From Fluviicola sp. (GTDB taxonomy: Bacteria; Bacteroidota; Bacteroidia; Flavobacteriales_D; Crocinitomicaceae): a DNA stretch of 64,000 nucleotides. The stretch lies in assembly GCF_039596395.1 (NCBI RefSeq), contig NZ_JBCNJT010000003.1, forward strand, positions 1 through 64,000, read 5' to 3'. How positions within the stretch are numbered: the stretch's first letter is position 1; the number at the start of each line of letters is the position of its first letter. Below, piece by piece: positions 10,567 to 18,717 of the stretch. Below the pieces are notes generated by a model. The model made no database searches, was not told the DNA's origin, and saw nothing but the letters and a program-made list of their open reading frames with translations. Both the position numbers and the translations under genes were made by a program.

Positions 10567-10647
10567 CGGAATTTAAGCCGTTTTTACTAGTTGGAAATGC
10601 GCCGGGAGACTAGTACTTATCAACAAAATATTGACATTTGAACATAC

Positions 10648-10678
10648 AAAAAGTCCCGGCTTAACCGGGACTTTTTGT
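10648..10678 (-). terminator. Terminator downstream of the second tandem paralogue
   Basis: A 12-bp perfect stem (AAAAAGTCCCGG and its complement) closes a five-base loop, with T-runs on both strands. It directly follows the stop of the gene at 10680 and may also shield the gyrB promoter. Confidence 0.88.
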
Positions 10679-10679
10679 C

Positions 10680-12344
10680 TTATTCCAGAACCTTGATCCG
10701 AATCATAATATCCTGCTTCTTTTTGATATAACACTCCAAAGCAAATTCGTTGTTGCCAACTTCTACAATTCTGGTCGGTTTAAATTGATGAAGATCGTAT
10801 TCTTTTGCATCCCTGGTGTCAAGAATAGATAATTTCTTCACGGCTCCAGATTTTTTGTTTACCTGGTAGGCGGTTAAAAAACCTCCATGGCCATTTTCAT
10901 GATATTCAGGGGCTTTGTTTTCTTCTAATTCCAGGTTTTTAATGTTGTCCAAAAACAGGAAGTAATAATATTCGGATGATTCGATTAAATGATATCCCAG
11001 GGATTCTCCGTCGAATACTTTGCTCAGCATGTCCATCCCGAGCGTATTAAATCTGCTCGGTGGATTGGGACTATTTGCAAACTGTCTTTTAGGTAATTTC
11101 TTGATGAAAATGATACTTCCGTCCGGAGCAATTTTTGCAGCCAGCATCTCTTCATAGTAATAATTATAAGTATCACCAGCGTCTTTGTGTACTCTGATAA
11201 AGTAATAATACTTTTCTCCGACAAAAAGGATACTTCCATCCGCATCGATTTTGATTTGTCTGAGAACGAAATCTTTCAATCCTATATTGTTTCCTTCCTC
11301 TTCCGCTTTTTCAATTTTCTTCTGTGTTTTTTCTGAATTAAATTGTTTGATGATTTCACTTGGGATTTTAACAGATTTCAATCCCGTTTGATTGAGGTCT
11401 TTATCAATGGTGCAAAAGAAAATACCGTCAATTAATCCTTCTATTACGTTGCTGTAGAAACCAGCGATTAAAAGAGAATTGTTGTTGCCTTCAAAAAACT
11501 TTACCTGGTTTATGAATTTCCCTTGCGCAGAAATAGGCGTGTTGACTAAAGAGGTTCCTGATTCACGGATAGCAACTATTTCGTATTCTAGATTTGCATT
11601 TTTGCCTTTTAAAGAATTTTCCGTCTCAGTACCCTTTAAAACTTCGGCAAGAATGAAAACGTTGGCATCTTTGTCAATGGCATAATCGATATTCTCCATT
11701 TGTGCCTCGCTATAAGGCATTTCCACATCTTTCCCCCAGACCAGGGATAACTCCTTTGTAAATGTGTATAGTCCGATCACATCTTTATTGAGTTTGTCTT
11801 TCTTGGTCTCAGGTTTCCTGCGATATTGTATCAGAATCTTTGATTGATCAAAAGATCTAGCAAGTTTAAATTTGTTTCCGTCACCCCCGGTTATCTTTCC
11901 TTCAACAGCAATGAGCCGTTCCTCCGGACCTTCGAATTGACCGGTTGATTTATTGACTTTTCTTACAAAAAGCTGCTCTGTTGAGTTCGATTTATCCCAA
12001 GCTGAAAAAAGAATGTAAACGAAATCGTCCAACTCAATCTGATCTTCATAAACAGTTCCTTTGGGAAAATCCTCATAGGTATTAATCGATGTTTGACTGA
12101 AGTTTGGCCCGTCAAATTTTTGGATAGTGGCAAAATCCTTTTCCATTTTGAAGGAGATAATATTTCCGTCTTTTGATACGTAATTTTTGACACGTGCATC
12201 AACTACCGGATAAGGTTCGCCAAAATGGTATTCAAATTCCCTGGAGGTTTCGAATACAATGTCTTTGTCCTGGGTAAAGGCGTTAAATGTTAGCGCTACT
12301 AGTGAGCCTAATAATGCAGCTTTGTTGATTTTTAGTTGTTTCAA
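10680..12344 (-). CDS. Secreted protein of unknown function (tandem paralogue B)
   Basis: The 554-residue protein has a signal peptide (MKQLKINKAALLGSLVALTFNAFTQ). It is a full-length paralogue of its upstream neighbour: both share KGTVYED, VEGK-TGGDGNKFKLA, WGKDVEMPY, GGFLTAYQVNK and the tail KQDIMIRIKVLE. Repeated DGSILF-like strands suggest a beta-propeller, which is inference. The only sensible start is TTG; no in-frame ATG lies upstream or within the signal peptide. A terminator separates it from paralogue A, and a near-consensus box (TATCTTTA, 12372-12379) suggests its own promoter. Confidence 0.75.
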   Translation of the reverse strand: MKQLKINKAALLGSLVALTFNAFTQDKDIVFETSREFEYHFGEPYPVVDARVKNYVSKDGNIISFKMEKDFATIQKFDGPNFSQTSINTYEDFPKGTVYEDQIELDDFVYILFSAWDKSNSTEQLFVRKVNKSTGQFEGPEERLIAVEGKITGGDGNKFKLARSFDQSKILIQYRRKPETKKDKLNKDVIGLYTFTKELSLVWGKDVEMPYSEAQMENIDYAIDKDANVFILAEVLKGTETENSLKGKNANLEYEIVAIRESGTSLVNTPISAQGKFINQVKFFEGNNNSLLIAGFYSNVIEGLIDGIFFCTIDKDLNQTGLKSVKIPSEIIKQFNSEKTQKKIEKAEEEGNNIGLKDFVLRQIKIDADGSILFVGEKYYYFIRVHKDAGDTYNYYYEEMLAAKIAPDGSIIFIKKLPKRQFANSPNPPSRFNTLGMDMLSKVFDGESLGYHLIESSEYYYFLFLDNIKNLELEENKAPEYHENGHGGFLTAYQVNKKSGAVKKLSILDTRDAKEYDLHQFKPTRIVEVGNNEFALECYIKKKQDIMIRIKVLE

Positions 12345-12418
12345 GGTCCTGTAAGATGAAAAATAGAATGTTAAAGATATTAATTAAAGAAGGAATAGAG
12401 GGATAGAATAAAAATAAA

Positions 12419-12447
12419 AATCCCCTGGCAAAAATGTCAGGGGATTT
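12419..12447 (-). terminator. Terminator between the tandem paralogues
   Basis: A stem of AATCCCCTG against CAGGGGATT (with a bulged G) is followed on the minus strand by a short T-rich tail. It begins just after the stop of paralogue A and separates the two duplicated genes transcriptionally. Confidence 0.78.
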
Positions 12448-12450
12448 GTC

Positions 12451-14064
12451 TTATTCCAAAACTTTAATCCGAATCATAATATCCTGTTTGCTTTTGATGT
12501 AACATTCCAATGCAAACTCATCATCATCTACTGCAACAATTCGTTCTGTATTGAACTGGAACAGGTCGTATCCCTGTGCATCGCGGGTGTCCAGAATAGA
12601 CAATTTGCGAACCGCACCGGTTTCTTTATTGACCTGGTAAGCCGTTAAGAAACCTCCTCTTCCGTCCTGGTGTCTTTCCGGCACTTTGTTCTCTGCCAAT
12701 TCGATGTTTTTTACGTTGTCCAGGAACATGAAATAATAGTTGTTTTTCGAATCGACCAAACGGTATCCCAATCCACCGCGATAGTAAGGTGAATTCGTTC
12801 TGCCGCTGATTTGTCTTTTCGGAAGCTTTTTCATGTACACCAACTCTCCGTTTTTATTGATTTTACCTGCCAGCATTTCTTCGTAATAATGCGTGTAGGT
12901 AGTTTGTCCCGTTTTTGTATCTGTATAGGATACAACATAATATTTTTCACTCGCAAATAAGATACTTCCGTCATCTTCAATGATCAATTCCCGCAGGCGC
13001 ATGCTGGTCATTCCAAGATCTTTTCCTTTATCTTCTTTCTTGTCCATTTTGTCCTGACTTCTCTGCGACATGTATTGCTTGATCAGTTCGGTCGGGATCT
13101 CGAAAGATTTGAAATCTGCCTGTTTTCCGTCTTTGTTCAATGTGCAATAGAAGATTCCGTCAACCTGGACACCTCTTTTATTTCCGTAGAATCCGGCAAT
13201 AAGAAGGGCGTTGTCTCTTCCTTCGAAGAAGTTTACCTGAGTTACATATTTTCCTTTCACATCCACGTCAGAAGCATTCACATCCACACCGGATTCGGAA
13301 ACCGATACCAATTGGTAATCGAAATTCGGGTTGTCATCGCGGTCAAAGCGTCTGGTTTCTCCGTCTTTCATCACTTCTGTCAAGATGAAAACATCCCCGT
13401 TTGATCCAACGGTGTAATCGATGTTGTTCATACGTGCTTCCGTGTACGGCATTTCTACGTCTTTCCCCCAAAGTTCCTTTAAGTCGGTATTGAATACATG
13501 CAAACCGATCACATCGTGGTTGATTTTGTCGTTGCGGGATTCCGGTTTCTTACGGAAGTAAATCAATAATTTCGAATGGTCGAAAGAAGTTGCCAGCTTG
13601 AACTTGTTTCCGTCACCGCCGGTTACTTTTCCTTCTACTGCGATCACGCGTTCTCCTTCATTTTCAAACTTCCCGGATGTAAGATTGATTGCTCTTACAT
13701 ACAGTTGTTCTGTTTTATTGGCTTTATCCCAAACAGAGAACAGCAGGTAAACGAAATCTTCTGTTTCAATATCATCTTCGTAAACAGTTCCTTTCGGAAA
13801 GTCTTCATACACTTCAATGGATTCCTGGGTGAAAGCCTTTCCTCCGAATTTCTGGACGGTTACTTTTCCTCTGCTCATTTTAAAGGAAACTACACTTCCG
13901 TCTTTTGACGCATAGCTTTTTACTGCCGCATCAACGACCGGATAGGGTTCTCCTACCTGGTATTCGAATTCTTTGGAGGTGGTAATTTTTTCATCTTGTG
14001 CAAAGGCGGTGCTTGCAAAGGTGGTACCGATCAAGGCGATGGTAGCAAGGTTTCTAATTTTCAT
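12451..14064 (-). CDS. Secreted protein of unknown function (tandem paralogue A)
   Basis: The 537-residue protein has a clear signal peptide (MKIRNLATIALIGTTFASTAFAQ) and aligns along its length with paralogue B. It contains an acidic/lysine-rich linker (RSQDKMDKKEDKGKDLG) and repeated strands such as DGSILFASEKYYV and GNKFKLATSFDHSKLLIYF. It may be a periplasmic or surface beta-propeller, which is not proven. It starts 15 bases after the glutathione peroxidase stop, so the pair is probably one operon. I recognise no named family. Confidence 0.75.
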   Translation of the reverse strand: MKIRNLATIALIGTTFASTAFAQDEKITTSKEFEYQVGEPYPVVDAAVKSYASKDGSVVSFKMSRGKVTVQKFGGKAFTQESIEVYEDFPKGTVYEDDIETEDFVYLLFSVWDKANKTEQLYVRAINLTSGKFENEGERVIAVEGKVTGGDGNKFKLATSFDHSKLLIYFRKKPESRNDKINHDVIGLHVFNTDLKELWGKDVEMPYTEARMNNIDYTVGSNGDVFILTEVMKDGETRRFDRDDNPNFDYQLVSVSESGVDVNASDVDVKGKYVTQVNFFEGRDNALLIAGFYGNKRGVQVDGIFYCTLNKDGKQADFKSFEIPTELIKQYMSQRSQDKMDKKEDKGKDLGMTSMRLRELIIEDDGSILFASEKYYVVSYTDTKTGQTTYTHYYEEMLAGKINKNGELVYMKKLPKRQISGRTNSPYYRGGLGYRLVDSKNNYYFMFLDNVKNIELAENKVPERHQDGRGGFLTAYQVNKETGAVRKLSILDTRDAQGYDLFQFNTERIVAVDDDEFALECYIKSKQDIMIRIKVLE

Positions 14065-14079
14065 TTGTATCTGTTTGTT

Positions 14080-14613
14080 TTACTTGTTTACAATCCAGGA
14101 GGTAATTTCCTCCGAAAGCGGTTTTGTTCCAGGAGCAATTACTTTTTCCAGTTTTCCTTCTTCGTTGATCAGGTATTTTTGAAAATTCCACTTCACGGAA
14201 TTATCGGAATACCCGTTTTGTTTTTTCTCTGTCAGAAACTGGTAGAGCGGATGCATTCCTTTTCCTTTTACTTCGATTTTACTCATCATCGGGAAGCTTA
14301 CTCCGTAATTCTTTTTGCAGAACTCCTTGATCTCGTCATTGGATCCCGGTTCCTGCGACATGAAGTCATTGGATGGAAATCCGACAATCACGAAGTTTTT
14401 ATCTTTATAGGTTTCATACAGTTTTTCCAACTCTTCGTATTGAGGAGTTAACCCGCATTTGGAGGCTGTATTTACGATCATAACCTTTTTCCCCTTTAAA
14501 GAGGCCAGGTCAAATTCCTTGCCGTCAATGTCGGTTACTTTGAAATCATAGATCGATTGGGAGGAAGCAATGGCGCTTGCAAGTACGAATAACGAAAATA
14601 GGATTGCTTTCAT
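14080..14613 (-). CDS. Glutathione peroxidase-family protein, exported
   Basis: The 177-residue thioredoxin-fold peroxidase has the GPx motifs NTASKCGLTPQYEEL (peroxidatic Cys53), FPSNDFMSQEPGSNDEI and VKWNFQKYL. Bacterial Cys-type members usually use thioredoxin rather than glutathione to reduce peroxides. An N-terminal signal peptide (MKAILFSLFVLASAIASSQ) predicts a periplasmic enzyme. ATG at 14613 is preferred over a TTG two codons upstream. It leads the operon with secreted paralogue A. Confidence 0.88.
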   Translation of the reverse strand: MKAILFSLFVLASAIASSQSIYDFKVTDIDGKEFDLASLKGKKVMIVNTASKCGLTPQYEELEKLYETYKDKNFVIVGFPSNDFMSQEPGSNDEIKEFCKKNYGVSFPMMSKIEVKGKGMHPLYQFLTEKKQNGYSDNSVKWNFQKYLINEEGKLEKVIAPGTKPLSEEITSWIVNK

Positions 14614-14682
14614 AATCAAAAATTTATTGTTCTTAATGTGTCAAAAAGGCAACTTTTTTCTAAAATTAACGAATAAGTCCAC

Positions 14683-15522
14683 ATGAAGTATCAACTTTTC
14701 ATTTTTTCAATTTTTGTCTCGTTTTTAATGAATGCTCAGCTTACCGGAGTTTGGAAGGGAGTATTGATCCGTGACGGACAGAAACTGGAACAGGCTTCGA
14801 TCATTTATTTTGATTTCGGGAAAGAACCGCTGACCCGTGAAGAGGTTACAGGGAAAGAGGGATTTGCTGTCCGGACATTGAAAATGGAAACGAAGAATGG
14901 GCAGATCAAGGCGAAGCAATCGACCATGGTGAAGAAAAAAGATATTTATGGAAATCGCTGGTGTGCGCTGGATTTTGAAATGGCATTTGTTGATTCAACC
15001 GGGTATTTACAAGGAAAGTTCTACAGCCTGGAATGTAAAGGTGTGAGTGGTAAGCTCGTTTGTTTTAAGGTTTCCGAAACGCTTGCGAAAGAACAAACTT
15101 CGGTTGAGTTACAATCCTGGAGGCCGATTTTCATTGACGATATCAAGAATGGCCGCAAATCACGGGAAGTTCGTGACTCGGAACGCAAGAATTTCCAGTT
15201 CGAACCCATTTACTTTGATTACGACAAAGCAGACATTCGCCCCGAATACGAAGCTTTCTTAAAACGGATTGTATATGTGATCAATAGTCACTCCGATTTG
15301 CGGGTACGCGTTACGGGAAACACCGATGCAGATGGTTCCGATGCATACAACGATGACCTTTCAAAACGCCGGGCGGAAGCAATCATCGATTTCTTTGTGA
15401 AAGCCGGGTTAAAGCGCGATCGGATTGTGATCGATTTCAAGGGTGAAAAGAACCCGGTCAGCGACAATAAATCGGCAGAAGGAAAACAATTGAACAGGAG
15501 GGTAGACTTTGCCTTTATTTAA
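14683..15522 (+). CDS. OmpA-family outer-membrane protein
   Basis: The 279-residue protein has a signal peptide (MKYQLFIFSIFVSFLMNAQ), a beta-rich domain of about 150 residues and a C-terminal OmpA-like peptidoglycan-binding domain. The domain shows FDYDKADIRPEYEAFL, VTGNTDADGSDAYNDDLS and RRAEAIIDFF, ending QLNRRVDFAFI. The Asp and Arg residues that contact diaminopimelate are in place. Its stop abuts the stop of the convergent membrane protein gene with no gap. It likely ties the outer membrane to the wall. Confidence 0.85.
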   Translation: MKYQLFIFSIFVSFLMNAQLTGVWKGVLIRDGQKLEQASIIYFDFGKEPLTREEVTGKEGFAVRTLKMETKNGQIKAKQSTMVKKKDIYGNRWCALDFEMAFVDSTGYLQGKFYSLECKGVSGKLVCFKVSETLAKEQTSVELQSWRPIFIDDIKNGRKSREVRDSERKNFQFEPIYFDYDKADIRPEYEAFLKRIVYVINSHSDLRVRVTGNTDADGSDAYNDDLSKRRAEAIIDFFVKAGLKRDRIVIDFKGEKNPVSDNKSAEGKQLNRRVDFAFI

Positions 15523-16167
15523 TCAGATCGAGTCGATCAGTTCTTCCTGGCCGGCGCTGAAATTGGTTGCTTTTTCTACCAGTGCATTGATCCGTGGCTG
15601 AATAAACCAGATCCCAACCGGGAAAATCCAGATCAGGAAAAAGTCTCCTACAAAATTCGAAAAACGGGGATTTCGCTGTAGTTCAATACTTTTTACGGTT
15701 TTTGCGACGAAGAAAAACGTATGCAGCATGCAAAAGATGCTGAAGAAATGCAGTAAAAAAAAGAAAAGCCCTAAAACAGCAACCGTAAGCAGGTTTGCTT
15801 CATCCTGGTAAGTGATTGTTTTGATGATGAAAATGATGTAAAACGGAAGCAGGCAGAAATACAGAATCGGAACAATAAAAAGCAGTTTGACCCTTCTGAC
15901 CGGGAACCGAACATGAGGCGGAATCAATTTGCTTAATTTGCTCAGTACGCTCCATGACCATCCGAATTGAACGAACCCGCAGAGTATAAAAATAACCGGC
16001 ATGAGGTAAAACATCCACAGAAAATCCTCCGGCCGGTCGTTATTCTTTTCCAAACGGATAATTGCAAAGAAGGCGATGATACTGAAGGTAATCATGGTTA
16101 CAAAAGGAACAACGATTGCAGGGACGAACAGCTGCCAATGTTTTGCGCGAAGAAAGATGGAGTTCAT
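15523..16167 (-). CDS. Integral membrane protein of unknown function
   Basis: The 214-residue protein has about six hydrophobic segments, arranged as pairs separated by short basic loops (RFPVRRVK, KSIELQRNPRF). The C-terminal tail contains FPVGIWFIQPRINALV, which resembles small Bacteroidota membrane proteins with a PxGIWxxQPRxN motif. The function is unknown. The ATG at 16167 is preferred because a near-consensus promoter box (TATATTTA on the minus strand) lies just upstream, inside the longer reading frame. Confidence 0.65.
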   Translation of the reverse strand: MNSIFLRAKHWQLFVPAIVVPFVTMITFSIIAFFAIIRLEKNNDRPEDFLWMFYLMPVIFILCGFVQFGWSWSVLSKLSKLIPPHVRFPVRRVKLLFIVPILYFCLLPFYIIFIIKTITYQDEANLLTVAVLGLFFFLLHFFSIFCMLHTFFFVAKTVKSIELQRNPRFSNFVGDFFLIWIFPVGIWFIQPRINALVEKATNFSAGQEELIDSI

Positions 16168-16242
16168 AAAACGGTTTTTTATTTTGTAAATATAAAGTAG
16201 TGACACGAAGCTCCGCATCACTACAAGAAATTTTCATGAAAT

Positions 16243-16277
16243 AAAAACCCCGGTCCTGTAAATACGGGACCGGGGTT
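16243..16277 (-). terminator. Terminator downstream of the OmpA/TPR lipoprotein
   Basis: An 11-bp perfect GC-rich stem (AACCCCGGTCC and its complement) has a T-run on the minus-strand side. It begins about 20 bases after the stop at 16298. Confidence 0.88.
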
Positions 16278-16297
16278 CTAGTATAAGAAGTTATTAC

Positions 16298-17998
16298 TTA
16301 CTTGATGAAAGACATAGAAGCGTCTTCAGCATACTTTAAGAACTCACGGTCCTTAGCAGCTTTTGCTTTCCATGCAGCATCTTTACCGATAGCGTTTTTC
16401 AGGTTGCTAACAGTTTCTGTCAAATTGCTTTGACGAGCAGATGCGATTGCTTTCAGGTAATATCCCTGACCAGACTCTTTATCGTTAGAATCGTTGATCG
16501 TTTTGATAGCTGCAGCAGCATCACCGTTCAACAATTGAGCCAATGCTTTGTTGAAAGAAGCTTTTCCACCGAAAGAGCTCACTGCATCCGCATACTTACC
16601 GTTTTGGATAGCAATGATTCCTTTGTTGTAGTTTACTTCTTCACCAGCTCCGTTAGCTTGTCCGAATAGATCAGCAGCTTTCTTGCGATCTCCGCTTACT
16701 CCTGCAACAGCTCCTAAGTTGTTTTTAGAGATAGCATTGTCTTTCAAACCGTTTGCTTTTTCGAACTGAGATTTAGCTTCAGCAACTTTCCCCTGGTTGT
16801 ACAAAGCAACACCAACGTTGTTTGCAGCACGGTAATCAGATGGATCTTTTTTCTCAGCCTCACGGTATAAACGCAATTTCTCGTTTACATCTTCAGTCAA
16901 AGTAGCTGTGAACAACAACTCTTCCAAAGTCAGTTTTTGAGGATCTGAAGTAGAGATAGTTTTCAATTCATCATCAGAATATCCAGTCAGATCGTAAACT
17001 ACGCTGATCTCAGCACGACGCAACAACGGGAAGATGTTTTTATCCAATTCTGTAAATGATTTTCCTAAGTTTCTCATTTCAGTTTCACGCTGATTCGGAT
17101 CAGCATACATTTGAAGTACGCGTAAGATCAAATCTTTGTCTTCCTGCTTGATAGCTGTGTTTTTAGCCAACTGAACTTTGAACCCGTCAAAATCCTCACC
17201 ACGTCCAGCCAGGTTGTAAATCTCACCTGAAGCTTTCTCGTTTTTAGCTTTCTTAGCTACATTCATCGTTGCAGTCTTTCCGGAGTTAGCACGGTCAGTT
17301 GACAAGTTGTCATTGAATGCTACTTCCCCTTCAGGAGATGCAAAACCAGTAATGTTGATAGATTTGATGTTGATTTTCGGATTGGATTGAGCAGCTGTCA
17401 ACCATGTTCCCAAATCTACGATATCCTTGTCTTTCATTTCTGTCGGACGAACGTCGTGCTTACCTTTCAGGTAGTTGATTTGTGCAGCAGCAGTTTGCTC
17501 TGTTACACGCTTAAACTCATCCTTCGCGTAAATGCACTTGAAGTCTTTATTCACTAAGTAAGGAGTGATAATAGTACCTTTTGCGATTTCTTTATCCTCA
17601 AATTTTCCTACTTTTTCTTTACCTCCTTTGAATACTTTACCAGTTACGATTAACTCAGTGTACTCGAACTCAGGTTTGTAAGGAATAACATCTGTGTATG
17701 TCATTGTTCCACCTGGTTTGTACTGAATTACTGTACCATTCGCTGTTGCTTTCTCTCCCTGAACAGTTACCGTTTTCAACGGTGTTCCTGCCAATTTCGG
17801 AGTGATCTCAGCATACGCCTTCTTCTTGATTCCTTTCTCTGGGAATTTAATGTCAACTTTTACGCGTACACTGTCAGCGTGCATCTCAAGAGGGCTTGGA
17901 GTTACTGTGTAATCCAGATCCTTTAAAAGATCACAACTTGAAACAAGCGAACCAGTTACAGCGATAAAAGCTAATCCTTTGATACTTTGCTTTTTCAT
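16298..17998 (-). CDS. OmpA-like lipoprotein with TPR repeats
   Basis: The 566-residue protein starts with a leader ending in a likely lipobox (LVSSC). Residues up to about 150 form a beta-rich domain. An OmpA-like core follows (LGTWLTAAQSNPKINIKSIN, then TGFASPEGEVAFNDNLSTDRA). The C-terminal third is tetratricopeptide-like (YRAANNVGVALYNQGKVAEA and later repeats with Ala/Gly/Asn-rich helices). The combination is typical of envelope scaffolds in Bacteroidota. ATG at 17998 is used rather than TTG two codons earlier. It is monocistronic with a strong terminator. Confidence 0.8.
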   Translation of the reverse strand: MKKQSIKGLAFIAVTGSLVSSCDLLKDLDYTVTPSPLEMHADSVRVKVDIKFPEKGIKKKAYAEITPKLAGTPLKTVTVQGEKATANGTVIQYKPGGTMTYTDVIPYKPEFEYTELIVTGKVFKGGKEKVGKFEDKEIAKGTIITPYLVNKDFKCIYAKDEFKRVTEQTAAAQINYLKGKHDVRPTEMKDKDIVDLGTWLTAAQSNPKINIKSINITGFASPEGEVAFNDNLSTDRANSGKTATMNVAKKAKNEKASGEIYNLAGRGEDFDGFKVQLAKNTAIKQEDKDLILRVLQMYADPNQRETEMRNLGKSFTELDKNIFPLLRRAEISVVYDLTGYSDDELKTISTSDPQKLTLEELLFTATLTEDVNEKLRLYREAEKKDPSDYRAANNVGVALYNQGKVAEAKSQFEKANGLKDNAISKNNLGAVAGVSGDRKKAADLFGQANGAGEEVNYNKGIIAIQNGKYADAVSSFGGKASFNKALAQLLNGDAAAAIKTINDSNDKESGQGYYLKAIASARQSNLTETVSNLKNAIGKDAAWKAKAAKDREFLKYAEDASMSFIK

Positions 17999-18078
17999 AT
18001 TCAATTGTTAGTTACTACCTAATAAAATTCCTTGCAATAATAAACATAATTTTTTAACCTATGAAGATTAATACGCAT

Positions 18079-18615
18079 TTATTGATTGATAAGTGGCGGA
18101 TTATAGACGACGAATGGATTTTTTGCATTTTTGAATTTGGTTTTTAGTTCGTCAAAATCGGAACCAAGCGAATGAAAGAAAAACGAACCCGTTAGTTCTT
18201 GCATCGGTGCGATTACAAACTGTCTTTCAGTGATATACGGATGTGGAATTGTTAACTCAGGGAGTTGGATCTGTTGATCTTTGAACAAGAGAATGTCCAA
18301 ATCAATGATTCTGGATTCGTATTCGCCGTTCAGGCTCTTTTTCCGGCCCATTTTTTTTTCCACAAGCTGAAGTGCTTTTAAACAATCTGGTGGATTTAAT
18401 GAGCTAACACATTCAAAAACAGTGTTTAAGAAAAGGTTATTCGATTCAAATCCCCATGCTTCTGTCTCGTAAACAGAAGAGGTCCTGATGATATCAATGC
18501 TAATTAAAGTTAATTCTTCTATTGCCTGCCTGATATGAGCCATCCGGTCGCCCAAATTGGTGCCGACTCCGATGTAAATAAATTCCCCGTAATTGCTTTT
18601 TTCCGGACTTACCAT
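18079..18615 (-). CDS. folK: 2-amino-4-hydroxy-6-hydroxymethyldihydropteridine diphosphokinase
   Basis: The 178-residue HPPK transfers pyrophosphate from ATP to 6-hydroxymethyl-7,8-dihydropterin in folate synthesis. Recognisable segments are IGVGTNLGDRMAHIRQAI, SSVYETEAWGF, the signature ESRIIDLDILLFKD and IPHPYITERQFVIAPMQEL. It is divergent from sppA across about 100 bases. A near-consensus box (TATCTTTA, minus strand) lies in that gap. Confidence 0.92.
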   Translation of the reverse strand: MVSPEKSNYGEFIYIGVGTNLGDRMAHIRQAIEELTLISIDIIRTSSVYETEAWGFESNNLFLNTVFECVSSLNPPDCLKALQLVEKKMGRKKSLNGEYESRIIDLDILLFKDQQIQLPELTIPHPYITERQFVIAPMQELTGSFFFHSLGSDFDELKTKFKNAKNPFVVYNPPLINQ

Positions 18616-18693
18616 TTATATAACTATTTATCCTTTTGATAGAGTAAAGATAACTTACATCATTAAAGGTGAAATGACTTTTTTAATTGGGTG

Positions 18694-18701
18694 TATATTT
18701 G
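18694..18701 (+). promoter_or_regulatory. sppA promoter -7 box
   Basis: TATATTTG is a perfect TAnnTTTG box ending 16 bases before the sppA ATG. It overlaps the longer reading frame that begins with GTG at 18691, so that start is rejected. Confidence 0.7.
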
Positions 18702-18717
18702 TTCCAAAGTTATATCT

